The notes: generated from the letters alone by a model not told the origin. Positions 1 through 9,327 are shown, counted from the first letter of the stretch. The stretch is 64,000 nucleotides of DNA from Allobosea sp. Leaf344 (GCF_001426225.1 NZ_LMRT01000014.1:831871-895870); one strand, 5' to 3'. Numbers and translations are program-made.

Positions 1-102
1 AGCCGGGCTCCAGGGAAGGCGGCTCGCGCCGCGCCTCGGCCGGGGCGCCTCGGCTCGCCGGCCGGGCGCCCCCTTCCCCGCGCCCGCAGCCCGGAGTGTC
101 GC
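1..102. other. Left-edge region without a supported gene
   Basis: This is extremely GC-rich sequence ahead of the first permease gene. No convincing reading frame is visible in the stretch shown. DppBC-type permeases are usually preceded by their periplasmic binding-protein gene, so this may be the spacer after such a gene lying outside the window; that is inference only. Confidence 0.4.
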
Positions 103-1038
103 ATGCTGCCCTTCGTCTTTCGCCGGCTGTTGCAGGCGGTCCCGATCCTGTTCGCGGTCGCGGCGCTGATCTTCCTGCTGTTCAGCGTCATCCCCGGCAG
201 CTTCGCCACCACGCAGATGTCGGATGGCCGCAGCGTCATGGATGCCGAGCAGGTGGCGCGCATGAACACGCAATTCGGCCTGGACGACCCGCTGCCGCTG
301 CGCTTCGCGAAATATATCGGCAATCTCGTCACGCTCGATCTCGGCACCTCCTACCGCACCCGCCAGCCGGTGACGCATTCGCTGTCGGAGCGGCTCTGGC
401 CGAGCCTGCAGCTCGCCATCGCGGCGATGCTCTTCGCCATGCTGATCGGCGTGCCGCTCGGCTTCCTCGCGGCGCTGAAGCCCGGCAGCTGGCTCGACAC
501 GCTGTCGATGATCATCGCCGTCTCCGGTCTGTCGCTGCCGAAATTCTGGCTAGGCCTGCTGCTGATGTACGGCTTCGCCCTCTCCCTCGGCTGGTTCCCG
601 AGCTTCGGCTATGGCGATGGCGATCTGCGCTACATCGTGCTGCCGGCCGTGGCGCTCGGCGTGGCGCCGCTCGCGCTGCTGGCACGGACCTCGCGCGCCG
701 CGGTGCTGGAGGTGATGCATGCCGATTTCATCCGCACCGCCCGGGCCAAGGGCGCCGGCGAAATCCGGGTGATGCGCTGGCACGTCGCCCGCAACGCGAT
801 GGTGATCGTGCTAACCACGCTCGGCCTGCAATTCGGGTCGGTGATCGGCCAGGCCGTCGTCATCGAGAAGCTCTTCGCCTGGCCGGGCCTCGGCTCGCTC
901 CTGGTCGACAGCGTCTCGCTGCGCGACATTCCGGTCGTCCAGGGCTGCATCCTGGTGATCGTCCTGTTCTTCCTCGTCGTGAACATCATCGTCGACGTGC
1001 TCTGCGCGATGATCGATCCGCGCATCTCCTACAGCTAG
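103..1038 (+). CDS. DppB/OppB-type ABC transporter permease
   Basis: Inner-membrane permease of a peptide/nickel-type ABC importer, 311 aa, the usual length for DppB. The N-terminus (FRRLLQAVPILF) and the first long hydrophobic segment are typical of the family, several further membrane segments follow, and the cytoplasmic EAA loop (ADFIRTARAKG) starts near residue 207. It would pair with the DppC-type permease that starts 8 bases downstream. No ATPase or binding-protein gene of this system is in the window, so the transporter is incomplete here. Peptide specificity is an inference from family and from the downstream serine peptidase-like gene. Confidence 0.9.
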   Translation: MLPFVFRRLLQAVPILFAVAALIFLLFSVIPGSFATTQMSDGRSVMDAEQVARMNTQFGLDDPLPLRFAKYIGNLVTLDLGTSYRTRQPVTHSLSERLWPSLQLAIAAMLFAMLIGVPLGFLAALKPGSWLDTLSMIIAVSGLSLPKFWLGLLLMYGFALSLGWFPSFGYGDGDLRYIVLPAVALGVAPLALLARTSRAAVLEVMHADFIRTARAKGAGEIRVMRWHVARNAMVIVLTTLGLQFGSVIGQAVVIEKLFAWPGLGSLLVDSVSLRDIPVVQGCILVIVLFFLVVNIIVDVLCAMIDPRISYS

Positions 1039-1046
1039 GGCGAGTG

Positions 1047-1868
1047 ATGAAGTTCCGCGCAAATCTCTGGATCGGCACCGGCCTCTTCGCCATCGTCGTC
1101 ATCGGCGGGGCGCTCGCGCCCTGGCTCGCCCATACCGATCCGGTCATGGACGCCAATCTGATGAATGCCGAAGTCCCGCCCGGCGCCGAATTCTGGTTCG
1201 GCACCGATGCGCAGGGCCGCGACATCTACAGCCGCGTCCTCTACGGCGCGCGCATCTCGCTGACCGTCGGCATCGTCTCCCAGCTGATCAACACCGTCAT
1301 CGGCGTCTGCCTCGGCCTCTCGGCCGCCTATTGGGGCGGCTGGTGGGACGATGTGGTGAACGGCCTGACCAATCTGATGCTCGCCATCCCCTCGCTGATC
1401 TTCGCTTTGGCGATCATGGCGATCCTGACGCCTGGCCTCACCAGCCTGCTGATCGCGCTCGGCCTGACGAACTGGTCCTTCACCTGCCGGCTGACCCGCG
1501 CCGCCACCCTTTCGGTCAAGTCGCAGGGCTATGTCGAAGCGGCGCGTGCCCTCGGCTACGGCAATATCCGCATCATGCTGACGCAGATCCTGCCCAACAT
1601 CGCCGGGCCGATCATCGTCATCGGCACGCTCGGCATGGGCGGCGCCGTGCTGGCGGAAGCCTCGCTCTCCTTCCTCGGGCTGGGCATCCGCCCGCCCTTC
1701 CCGAGCTGGGGCAGCATGCTCTCCGACGCGCGCGACCAGATCACCACCGCGCCCTGGATTTCGATCTTCCCCGGTCTCGCGATCTTCATGACCGTGCTCG
1801 GCCTCAATCTGCTCGGCGACGGCATGCGGGATATTCTCGACCCGCAATCGCAATCGCGCCGGACCTGA
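1047..1868 (+). CDS. DppC/OppC-type ABC transporter permease
   Basis: Second permease of the same importer, 273 aa. It has the typical DppC layout: one N-terminal membrane segment, a periplasmic stretch containing FGTDAQGRDIYSRV that is a hallmark of the family, then the multi-spanning domain with the EAA loop YVEAARALG near residue 160. I place the start at ATG 1047; a GTG lies one codon upstream. The frame is open far upstream, but that part is a shadow of the dppB-like gene. Co-transcribed with the preceding permease and probably with the hydrolase that begins 22 bases later. Confidence 0.9.
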   Translation: MKFRANLWIGTGLFAIVVIGGALAPWLAHTDPVMDANLMNAEVPPGAEFWFGTDAQGRDIYSRVLYGARISLTVGIVSQLINTVIGVCLGLSAAYWGGWWDDVVNGLTNLMLAIPSLIFALAIMAILTPGLTSLLIALGLTNWSFTCRLTRAATLSVKSQGYVEAARALGYGNIRIMLTQILPNIAGPIIVIGTLGMGGAVLAEASLSFLGLGIRPPFPSWGSMLSDARDQITTAPWISIFPGLAIFMTVLGLNLLGDGMRDILDPQSQSRRT

Positions 1869-1890
1869 CCGGCCGGACCAGGAGGACATC

Positions 1891-3399
1891 ATGCTCGACT
1901 GGGCGGCGGCCAAGGCTGCGGCGACGGCGCTCGCGCAGGGCTGGCAGGCGCAGGCCGGGCCCGGCGGCGCGATCCTGCTGTTCGACCGGGACGGGATCCG
2001 CGCGAGCGTCGGCGGCGGCTTCGCCAGCATGACGCACCGGGTCGCCTTCACCCCCGACACGCCGACGCGCTACGCCTCGATCAGCAAGCATATTCTGGCC
2101 GTCGCCCTGCTCCAGGCCGGCCTGGCGCTCGACCGCCCGCTCGGCAGCTGGCTGGAGGATCTGCCCGCGGCGATCGCCGCCGTGCCGCTCGGCCGCGCGC
2201 TCGACATGTCGGGCGCGCTCCCGGACATGATGGAGGTGCTCTGGCAGCAGGGCGTGCCCTTCACCGCCACCCTCACCTGCGCCGAGATCGGCACGGTGCT
2301 GCGCCGCCTGCCGGGGCTCAACGGCGCGCCCGGCGAGGAGATGGCCTATTCCAACACAGGCTGGCGCCTCGCCCAGGCGGTGATCGAGCGTTGCAGCGGC
2401 CAGGACTATGCGCAGCTGGTGGCGCGGCTGGCCGGAACGGTCGATCCCTCCATCCGCTTCTGCGCCGATGAATCGCAGACCGTGCCGGGCCTCGCGACGG
2501 GTTATTGGCAGGATGGCGAGATCTGGCGGCGCGGCCGCTACGGCTTCCATTTCTCGGCCTCCGGCGGGATCGCCGGCAGCGCGGCCGGGCTCGCCCGCTG
2601 GTGCATGGCGCTGCTGGCGGAAGACGGCCCGCTCGCCGGGCTGCTGCCACGGCTCGCCGCCCCGCGGGTGTTCGCCGACGGCAGCGACAGCGCCTATCGC
2701 CTCGGGCTGGTCGCGGCGCGGCTCGGGCAAACCGCGCTGCTCGGCCATGGCGGCTCTTTGCCCGGCTATCGCAACCACATGCTGCTGGCGCCCGAGGCCG
2801 GCGTCGGCGTGGTGCTGGTGAGCAACCGCGAGGAGGACGCGCATTTGCCGGCGCTGACGGTGCTGGCGGCGCTGCTCGGCGAGACGCTTCCGCAGACCGC
2901 CGAGGACGCTCCGACAGGGCTCTTCGCCGAGGAGGCGGGGCCGTTCTGGGCCGAGCTCTCGCCGGGCACGATCAGCGTGATGGGCGGCTATGAGAGGCTG
3001 GTCGCGGCCGAGGGGGGCGGCTGGCGCAGCCTGCCCGCCTATCTCGCGCTTCACCTGCGCCCGGGCCGCGACGGCGCGCTCGAGGGCCGCATCGGCGGCC
3101 GCGCGCGCAGGCTCGTGCCGGTCGCGCCCGACACGCCGCTGGACGCCCGCCTGACGGGAAGCTGGCGCGAGCGCGGCACCGGCGTCGTGCTGACCATCCG
3201 CGGCGACGGCGGCGCGCTGATGCCCTGGGCCGGCACGATCGGCCGGGAGACAAGGCTGACGCCGCTGCCGGGCGCGCGGGCGCTCGCCGATCTCGGCCAT
3301 GGCCCCTGGCGCCACCGCCCCTGCCTGTGGCTGCGGCCGGACGGAGCGCTGGCGCTGGCGAGCCACCGCGCCCGCGTCCATATTTTCGAGCGCGGGTAG
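1891..3399 (+). CDS. Serine hydrolase of the beta-lactamase / D-aminopeptidase (S12) family
   Basis: A 502-aa penicillin-recognising enzyme. The three active-site motifs are visible: S-I-S-K at residues 63-66 (nucleophile Ser63, base Lys66), Y-S-N at 153-155, and H-G-G at 286-288 in place of the K-T-G box. His in that box is typical of D-aminopeptidases of the DAP type, and the long C-terminal part after residue about 330 fits the two extra barrel domains of that family. No signal peptide is evident, so it is probably cytoplasmic. Placed behind peptide permeases, it may release N-terminal D-amino acids from imported peptides. An esterase of the same fold cannot be excluded. Confidence 0.8.
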   Translation: MLDWAAAKAAATALAQGWQAQAGPGGAILLFDRDGIRASVGGGFASMTHRVAFTPDTPTRYASISKHILAVALLQAGLALDRPLGSWLEDLPAAIAAVPLGRALDMSGALPDMMEVLWQQGVPFTATLTCAEIGTVLRRLPGLNGAPGEEMAYSNTGWRLAQAVIERCSGQDYAQLVARLAGTVDPSIRFCADESQTVPGLATGYWQDGEIWRRGRYGFHFSASGGIAGSAAGLARWCMALLAEDGPLAGLLPRLAAPRVFADGSDSAYRLGLVAARLGQTALLGHGGSLPGYRNHMLLAPEAGVGVVLVSNREEDAHLPALTVLAALLGETLPQTAEDAPTGLFAEEAGPFWAELSPGTISVMGGYERLVAAEGGGWRSLPAYLALHLRPGRDGALEGRIGGRARRLVPVAPDTPLDARLTGSWRERGTGVVLTIRGDGGALMPWAGTIGRETRLTPLPGARALADLGHGPWRHRPCLWLRPDGALALASHRARVHIFERG

Positions 3400-3412
3400 T
3401 GGGGGGAGCGAG

Positions 3413-4264
3413 ATGCAGCAGGACGGGATCGCACTCGTCGCCTTCGACGACAGCCATCTCGACGGCGCGCTTCGTCTGTCGCAGGAGGCGGGCTGGCCGC
3501 ATCGGCGCGAGGAGTGGGCAATGCTGCTGGCCCTCGGCCAGGGCTTCGTCGCGCTGGATGGCGCGACCGTGGTCGGCACGGCGATACTGACCCCCTTCGG
3601 CAACGACCATGCGGCGATCAGCATGGTGATCGTGGCGGGCGCGATGCGCGGGCGCGGGCTCGGCCGTCAGTTGATGGATACGGCGCTGCGCCATGCCGGC
3701 CGGCGTGAATGCCGCCTCACGGCGACGGCGGCGGGGCTGCCGCTGTACGAGAAGCTCGGCTTCCGGCCGACGCATGAGATCAGGCAGCACCAGGGCGTGC
3801 CCACCGCGTTGCCGGAGCCGGCGCTGCCGGACGGGATGGCGCTGGATTGGGCCGGCAGCGAGGCCCTGCCCGCCTTGGCCGCGCTCGACGCGCAGGCGCT
3901 CGGTCTCGATCGCCGCCCGCTGCTGCGGCTGCTGGCGCAAGTGGGGCGGGTCTTTCTGCTCAGGGAGGCCGGCCGCATCGCTGGTTACGGGGTGCTGCGC
4001 CGCTTCGGCCGCGGCGAGGTCATCGGCCCGGTCGTCGCGGCAAGCCCGGACCAGGCGCGCTGCCTGCTGAGCGCCCTGATCGGCGCGAGCGCGGGCGATT
4101 TCCTGCGGGTGGATACGCCGGAATGGGACGTGCTCTCGCCCTGGCTGGCGGCTCGCGGCCTTGTCGGCGTCGGCGGCGGCATCGCCATGCGCCGCCAGGC
4201 CAGGCAGGCGAGCCCCACCGGCCCGGCAAAGCCCTTCGCGCTGGCCAGCCAGGGGCTCGGATAG
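3413..4264 (+). CDS. GNAT family N-acetyltransferase
   Basis: A 283-aa GNAT acetyltransferase. The acetyl-CoA binding motif A is seen around residues 70-85 (VIVAGAMRGRGLGRQLM, with the R-G-x-G-L-G pyrophosphate loop), followed by LYEKLGFRPTHE, the usual beta5-alpha4 segment. The C-terminal half (after about residue 145) looks like a second, more degenerate GNAT lobe, which is common in proteins of this length. ATG 3413 lies behind a GGGGGGAGCGAG purine run. It starts 13 bases after the serine hydrolase and is probably in the same operon; the acceptor substrate cannot be told from sequence. Confidence 0.82.
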   Translation: MQQDGIALVAFDDSHLDGALRLSQEAGWPHRREEWAMLLALGQGFVALDGATVVGTAILTPFGNDHAAISMVIVAGAMRGRGLGRQLMDTALRHAGRRECRLTATAAGLPLYEKLGFRPTHEIRQHQGVPTALPEPALPDGMALDWAGSEALPALAALDAQALGLDRRPLLRLLAQVGRVFLLREAGRIAGYGVLRRFGRGEVIGPVVAASPDQARCLLSALIGASAGDFLRVDTPEWDVLSPWLAARGLVGVGGGIAMRRQARQASPTGPAKPFALASQGLG

Positions 4265-4322
4265 GCGGGCGCTTCGTCGGATCGATCCCGCTCGGCGGTC
4301 GATGTCGTCTGCTGGCGGATAT

Positions 4323-4340
4323 CGGGGGCGGACGCCCCCG
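4323..4340. terminator. Convergent hairpin between GNAT and lysR genes
   Basis: A perfect 7-bp GC stem (CGGGGGC / GCCCCCG) with a GGAC loop sits between the 3' ends of the rightward GNAT gene and the leftward lysR gene. There is no clear T run on either side, so termination efficiency is uncertain. Confidence 0.45.
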
Positions 4341-4342
4341 CA

Positions 4343-5251
4343 TCAATCGCCATACGGGCTGTTTTCGCGGATCAGCGCGGCATTGTGCTCGAGGAAGGCG
4401 TCGACGAAGTCACGCCCGATGCGCGACAGCGGCCGGGGCGCCGGCTGGAACATCGCGTAGCGATAGGACAGGCGTGGTGCGAAGGGCCTCGCCACCAACC
4501 CCATCTTCCTAAAATGCAGGCTGGTGACGACGTCGACGATCGTCACCCCCACTCCCTCCATCACCAAGGCGCAGGCGGTCCCGAAGAACTCGACATGCAC
4601 CGCCATGCGTAGTCGGGCGTTCTGCTCGGCGAAGGCGCGTTCGACCGCCTCGTGCAGAAAGTGATCCGCATACAGCGAGATGAAAGGCGCATCGTCGAGA
4701 TGAGCCGGCGTGATCACCGGCTCGGCGGCGAGCCGGTGAGAGGCCGGAACCATGCAGACGCAGGGGACCTCTATCGTCTCGATGATCGAGGCGGGGCTGT
4801 CGATCGGATGTTCGGCGAAGCCGATGTCGAAGGCCTCGATCCGGCCGAGGTCGCGCACGGTCGGCGACGAGCGGGTGATGAAGCGCACCGTTCCCTCCGG
4901 CCAGCGCTTTAGCAGGCGGGCGATGATCGGCGGCAGGGCATAGGTGGCGAGGCCGGGCTGGCTGGCCAGCGAGAGCGTGCCCGAGCGCAGGCCCTTGAGA
5001 TCCCGCGCGACCTGGCGCGTGCGTTCCAGCACACCGAGCGTGCGTCGCGCCTCCTCGTAGAACAGGGTCGCTTCCGGCGTGACCTGCAGCCTGCCCTTCT
5101 TGCGCTCGAACAGGGATACTCCGAGTTCATCCTCGAGCCGGGTGATCAAGTTGCTGACCGCGGGTTGCGACTTGGCCAGCAGGATCGCGGCCGCGCTCAT
5201 CGATCCCGTTTCGATCACCGCGCGGAAGGCTTCGAGATGCCGCGTGTCCAA
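4343..5251 (-). CDS. LysR family transcriptional regulator
   Basis: About 302 aa with an N-terminal winged helix-turn-helix (LEAFRAVIETGSMSAAA, then SQPAVSNLITRLEDELG) and a periplasmic-binding-protein-like effector domain. I prefer TTG 5251, giving the family-typical start (M)DTRHLEAF behind a GGGGCAGAG ribosome-binding sequence; another TTG at 5266 is in frame but has no visible ribosome-binding site. It is divergent from the PotABCD-agmatinase operon, which it most likely controls; the inverted repeat at 5270-5286 is the candidate operator. The effector is unknown. Confidence 0.88.
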   Translation of the reverse strand: MDTRHLEAFRAVIETGSMSAAAILLAKSQPAVSNLITRLEDELGVSLFERKKGRLQVTPEATLFYEEARRTLGVLERTRQVARDLKGLRSGTLSLASQPGLATYALPPIIARLLKRWPEGTVRFITRSSPTVRDLGRIEAFDIGFAEHPIDSPASIIETIEVPCVCMVPASHRLAAEPVITPAHLDDAPFISLYADHFLHEAVERAFAEQNARLRMAVHVEFFGTACALVMEGVGVTIVDVVTSLHFRKMGLVARPFAPRLSYRYAMFQPAPRPLSRIGRDFVDAFLEHNAALIRENSPYGD

Positions 5252-5269
5252 CTCTGCCCCGCCCAAAGT

Positions 5270-5286
5270 TATAGCCTGAAGCTATA
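5270..5286. promoter_or_regulatory. Candidate LysR operator (inverted repeat)
   Basis: A perfect 6-bp inverted repeat, TATAGC and GCTATA separated by CTGAA, lies in the divergent spacer between the lysR gene and the ABC operon. Its length and its AT-rich outer bases match the T-N11-A box bound by LysR proteins. The position, touching the start of lysR, fits autorepression plus control of the operon on the other side. Confidence 0.55.
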
Positions 5287-5371
5287 GGTTTTAACTCATT
5301 TCCTTTTTGACGTCAGCGCCGAAAACGGGACCACTCCAAGCCTGAACGGTAAGAGGAATGGGACCAACGCG

Positions 5372-6466
5372 GTGAAAGACTCGCTCGTCCTCGACAAGGT
5401 CGAGAAGCGCTATGGCGATTTCATAGCGCTTGAACCGACTGATCTGACGATCAAGGCAGGCGAGTTCATCACCCTGCTCGGGCCGTCCGGCTCGGGCAAG
5501 ACGACGATCCTGATGAGCATAGCAGGCTTCGTCTCTCCCAGCGGCGGGCGCCTGCTGCTCGACGGCCGCGACGTGACGGCACTGTCGCCGGAGCGCCGGA
5601 ATTTCGGCGTGGTCTTCCAGGGCTATGCGCTTTTTCCTCATCTCAGCGTCTACGACAACGTCGCCTTCCCGTTGAGGGCTCGCGGCATCACCGGCGACGC
5701 CGCCCGGCCGAAGATCCTGGCCGCGCTGGCGATGGCCAAGCTCCAGGCCTTCGCGCATCGGTATCCCCGCCAATTATCGGGCGGGCAGCAGCAGCGCGTC
5801 GCGCTCGCCCGCTCGCTCGTCTTCGCGCCAGAACTGCTGCTGCTCGACGAGCCGCTGAGCGCGCTCGATAAGGCGCTGCGCAAGGAGTTCCAGACGGAGT
5901 TCCGCTCGATCCATCGCGAGGTCGGCTCGACCTTCATCTATGTCACGCATGACCAGGAAGAGGCGCTGACGATGTCGGACCGCATCGTCATCCTCGATCA
6001 CGGCCGCATCCTGCAGATCGCGCCGCCGGCCGAGCTCTACGAGAAACCGGCCACCGAATTCGTGGCGGGCTTCCTCGGCAAGAGCAATTTCCTGCGCGGC
6101 AAGATCTCCGCGACAGGCGGCGGGCAGGTCGAGATCGAGGTGCCGGGCTTCGTCACCTCGGCCGACGCCAACGGGATCGCGGCACAGGCGGGCCAGGCGG
6201 CCGTCGCCGCGCTCCGGCCGGAGAAGATCCGGCTGACGCCGCCCGCGGTTGCAACGACCGCGGCCCCCTGCCGGGTCGGCGGACATGTCGGCGATATCAC
6301 CTATCTCGGCTCCTCCATCGAGGTCGAGATAAGGCTGGCCGGTGGCGAGACGCTGCTGGCGACGGTGCCGGCGGGGCAGCGCGGTTTCACGGCGGGCGAA
6401 GCGATCGTCGCCTCCTGGGCGCCGGACGCCGCGATCCTGGTGCGTGGCGACGAGGCCTCGTCATGA
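5372..6466 (+). CDS. PotA-type ABC transporter ATP-binding protein
   Basis: A 364-aa ATPase of the spermidine/putrescine (CUT1-like) class. Walker A GPSGSGKT is at residues 40-47, the signature [14 protein letters not shown] begins at 135, Walker B LLLLDEPLSALD is near 156, and the last 100 residues form the TOBE regulatory domain expected for this class. The start is GTG 5372, behind AGAGGAATGGG. It overlaps the first permease gene by four bases (ATGA), showing tight translational coupling. The ligand is predicted to be a polyamine or guanidino compound because of the agmatinase-family gene at the end of the operon. Confidence 0.92.
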   Translation: MKDSLVLDKVEKRYGDFIALEPTDLTIKAGEFITLLGPSGSGKTTILMSIAGFVSPSGGRLLLDGRDVTALSPERRNFGVVFQGYALFPHLSVYDNVAFPLRARGITGDAARPKILAALAMAKLQAFAHRYPRQLSGGQQQRVALARSLVFAPELLLLDEPLSALDKALRKEFQTEFRSIHREVGSTFIYVTHDQEEALTMSDRIVILDHGRILQIAPPAELYEKPATEFVAGFLGKSNFLRGKISATGGGQVEIEVPGFVTSADANGIAAQAGQAAVAALRPEKIRLTPPAVATTAAPCRVGGHVGDITYLGSSIEVEIRLAGGETLLATVPAGQRGFTAGEAIVASWAPDAAILVRGDEASS

Positions 6467-7317
6467 GCACGGCCGCCGCCACCAGCACCGGCGGAAGCGA
6501 GCGGCTCTACTGGTTGATGCTGCTGGCGCCTTGCGTGTTCCTGGCGGTCTTCTACCTCGTTCCCGTGCTGAACGTGCTGGTGCTGAGCTTCACCGTGCCC
6601 AAGCCAGGCCTCGCGAACTATGCCGAACTCGCCAGCAACGGCGCGGTGCAGCGCGTGCTCTGGACGACGCTCAGGATCGGCGCGATCACCACGGTTCTGG
6701 CTCTCGGGATCGGCTATGTCGTGGCCTATGCCCTGCTGCAATGCGGCCCGCGCGAGCGTCAGATCCTGCTGGGAATCGTCGTCGCGAGCTTCTGGATCAG
6801 CGCCCTCATCCGTGCATTCGCCTGGGTCGCGCTACTGCAATCCAAGGGGCTGGTCAATTCCATCCTGATCTCGACCGGCATGATCGATACCCCGCTCAGC
6901 CTTGTGCGCAACGAACTCGGCGTCATCATCGGCATGACCCATTACATGCTGCCCTATGCGATCCTGCCGCTCTATACGAGCCTGCGTGGCATCGACGACC
7001 GGCTGGTGCCGGCGGCGCGCGCGCTCGGTGCCACGCCGGGCCAGGCCTTTCGCTGGGTGTTCCTGCCGCTGAGCCTGCCCGGACTGATCGGGGCGGGCGT
7101 GATCGTGATGATCTTCTCGCTCGGTTTCTACATTACCCCGGCCATCCTGGGTGGCGGGCGCACCATCATGGTCGCCGAATTCATCAGCGTGCAGATCTCC
7201 GAGACCTTGCGCTGGGGGCTGGCGGCGATGCTAGCGACGGTGCTGCTCGCCGCCGTGCTGCTCCTCGTGATGTGGCTCAGCCGCTTCATGGATGTCGAAC
7301 AGGCGCTGAGGAAATAG
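6463..7317 (+). CDS. PotB-type ABC transporter permease
   Basis: A 284-aa inner-membrane permease with a first hydrophobic segment at about residues 15-40 (LMLLAPCVFLAVFYLVPV), six predicted spans in all, and the EAA loop AARALGATPGQAFRWVFLPLS around residue 185. It overlaps the ATPase gene by 4 bases and is followed 2 bases later by the PotC-type gene, so the order is ATPase, permease 1, permease 2, binding protein. Substrate specificity cannot be read from the permease itself. Confidence 0.9.
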   Translation: MSTAAATSTGGSERLYWLMLLAPCVFLAVFYLVPVLNVLVLSFTVPKPGLANYAELASNGAVQRVLWTTLRIGAITTVLALGIGYVVAYALLQCGPRERQILLGIVVASFWISALIRAFAWVALLQSKGLVNSILISTGMIDTPLSLVRNELGVIIGMTHYMLPYAILPLYTSLRGIDDRLVPAARALGATPGQAFRWVFLPLSLPGLIGAGVIVMIFSLGFYITPAILGGGRTIMVAEFISVQISETLRWGLAAMLATVLLAAVLLLVMWLSRFMDVEQALRK

Positions 7318-7319
7318 CC

Positions 7320-8123
7320 ATGGCAGCGCCCGCCACTCCCTCGGCCCCTAGCGGCCTATCGCTCAACCGGATCATCGCCTGGCTCGCGGCGGCGTTCCTG
7401 CTGCTGCCGATCCTGGTGGTGATCCCGATCTCGCTGACGCCGGAGCGCTATCTGTCGCTGCCGAAGACGTCGATCTCGTTTCGCCATTATGGCAGTCTGG
7501 TGACCGATGGGCGCTGGTCTAAGAGCATCCTCGACAGCCTCGTCGTCGGCATCGGCGCGACCGTGCTGGCGACCGTGCTGGGAGTCGCCTTCGCGGTGGG
7601 GGCCTGGCGCCTGGGCGCGCCGCTCGCACGGCGCCTGCGCCTGCTGCTGCTGGCGCCGATCATCGTGCCGCCGATCGTGCATGCGGTCGCCTTCTACCGC
7701 GCCTGGGCAGCGCTCGGCTTGCTCGACACCTATCTCGGACTGATCCTCATCCATGCGATGAAGGGCCTGCCCTTCGTCGTCCTGACGGTCGCCGGCGCGC
7801 TCGCCAATGTCGATCCTCGGCTGGAGCAGGCGGCGCGCAGCCTCGGCGCCACTCCGCGGCAGGCGATGGGCTGGGTCGTGCTGCCGCAGATCCGGGCCGG
7901 CATCGTTGCCGGCGCCGCCTTCGCCTTCATCACCTCCTGGGACGAGACGATCGTTGCGCTGTTCGTGACCAGCCGCGCCGTCACCACCCTGCCCCGCCGG
8001 ATCTGGGAGGGTCTTGCCGACAACATCGATCCGGCCATCGCCGCGCTCGGCACGGTGATGATCGTCCTCACCTTCGCAGTCGTCGCGATCTCGACGCTGC
8101 GCAGCGCCTCCGCAAAAGCCTGA
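7320..8123 (+). CDS. PotC-type ABC transporter permease
   Basis: A 267-aa partner permease starting at ATG 7320. The N-terminal membrane segment (IIAWLAAAFLLLPILVVIPIS) and the following LTPERYLSLP, a PotC hallmark, are clear; the EAA loop (ARSLGATPRQAMGWVVLPQ) lies near residue 175. It is followed 18 bases later by the binding-protein gene. The frame is open upstream into the preceding gene, but only as a shadow. Confidence 0.9.
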   Translation: MAAPATPSAPSGLSLNRIIAWLAAAFLLLPILVVIPISLTPERYLSLPKTSISFRHYGSLVTDGRWSKSILDSLVVGIGATVLATVLGVAFAVGAWRLGAPLARRLRLLLLAPIIVPPIVHAVAFYRAWAALGLLDTYLGLILIHAMKGLPFVVLTVAGALANVDPRLEQAARSLGATPRQAMGWVVLPQIRAGIVAGAAFAFITSWDETIVALFVTSRAVTTLPRRIWEGLADNIDPAIAALGTVMIVLTFAVVAISTLRSASAKA

Positions 8124-8141
8124 CGACAAGGGGAACATGGC

Positions 8142-9260
8142 ATGACCAGAGAGCATCAGCAATTTCGTGACGACTGCCTGGCGATCCTGCGCCGGGAGAC
8201 CGAGGGCAAGCGCGTGCATCGCCGCCGCTTCCTGCAGGCGCTGGCCATGCTGGGAGCGATCCCGGCGAGCCTGCGCCTGACGCCGGCCCATGCCCAGACC
8301 GGCGAGATCGTCGTGGTCAATTGGGGCGGCGATGCCGTGCCGGCCTATGACGCGATCTGGGCGCAGCCCTTCAATGCCGCCAATCCCGGAGGCAAGGCCC
8401 TGATCAACGGCTCGGGGCCGAGCTCCGGCAAGATCAAGGCGATGGTCGAGAGCGGCGCCGTGACCTGGGATGTCTGCGACCGCACCGTGCCGGCGTCGAT
8501 CGAGCTCGGCCGCCAGAACCTGCTGGAAAAGGTCGACTGGTCGATCGTCTCGCAGGACAAGGTCCGGGCCGCACATCGCTCCGACTGGGGCGTGGGCGCC
8601 TATCTCTATTCCTTCGTGCTGACCTATGACACCAAGGCGCTGAAGGGACCCGCGCCGACGAACTGGATAGATTTCTGGAACGTCAAGGACTTCCCGGGCA
8701 AGCGCACCTTGCGCAACAATATCGAGGGCATGCTCGAAGCGGCTTTGCTCGCCGACGGGGTCAGCCGCGACAAGATCTACCCGATCGATGTCGACCGGGC
8801 GCTGGCCAAGATCAAGGAGATCAAGCCGCACACGATCTTCTGGACCACTGGCGCGGAGAGCCAGCAGCTCTTTCGGAACCAGGAGGTCGTGATGGGCAAC
8901 CTCTGGCACACGCGCTCGATGCTGCTCGCCAAGGAGGTCGGCGACAACATCAGGTTCACCTTCGAGGATGGCATCCTGTTCCCCGGAGCCTGGATCGTGC
9001 CGAAGGGCAACCCGGCCAAGGCCGGTGCCTGGAAATTCATCGCGTCGGCACAGGATCCGAAGAGCCAGGTCGAACTGTTCAAGCGCGTCGGCAACGGGCC
9101 GGTCAACCCGGCAGCCGCAGCGATGGTGCCGCCCGAGATGAAAGCGCTCGACTGCGGTTCCCCGGAGAATTTCGCGCGCCAGGTCGCCGTCGACAATGAA
9201 TGGTACGCCCAGCACTACGCCACGATTCTCGCCCGCTACATGGACGCCATCGCGTCCTGA
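8142..9260 (+). CDS. PotD-type extracellular solute-binding protein
   Basis: A 372-aa periplasmic binding protein. Residues 27-30 are R-R-R-F in a twin-arginine-like signal (RRRFLQALAMLGA) ending at about A51 (AHAQ); the n-region ahead of it is unusually long at about 26 residues. The mature part begins EIVVVNWGGDAV, the usual first strand of spermidine/putrescine-binding proteins, and later contains FEDGILFPGAWIVPKGNP, typical of the second lobe. ATG 8142 follows AAGGGGAA. Being last in the transporter set and directly before the ureohydrolase, it should define the ligand, probably a guanidino- or polyamine. Confidence 0.88.
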   Translation: MTREHQQFRDDCLAILRRETEGKRVHRRRFLQALAMLGAIPASLRLTPAHAQTGEIVVVNWGGDAVPAYDAIWAQPFNAANPGGKALINGSGPSSGKIKAMVESGAVTWDVCDRTVPASIELGRQNLLEKVDWSIVSQDKVRAAHRSDWGVGAYLYSFVLTYDTKALKGPAPTNWIDFWNVKDFPGKRTLRNNIEGMLEAALLADGVSRDKIYPIDVDRALAKIKEIKPHTIFWTTGAESQQLFRNQEVVMGNLWHTRSMLLAKEVGDNIRFTFEDGILFPGAWIVPKGNPAKAGAWKFIASAQDPKSQVELFKRVGNGPVNPAAAAMVPPEMKALDCGSPENFARQVAVDNEWYAQHYATILARYMDAIAS

Positions 9261-9327
9261 GCCTGATCCCGGCGGGCGGCCCGACGCCGCCCGCCCCTGT
9301 CTCTGCGACCAGAACCCAGGATATTCG

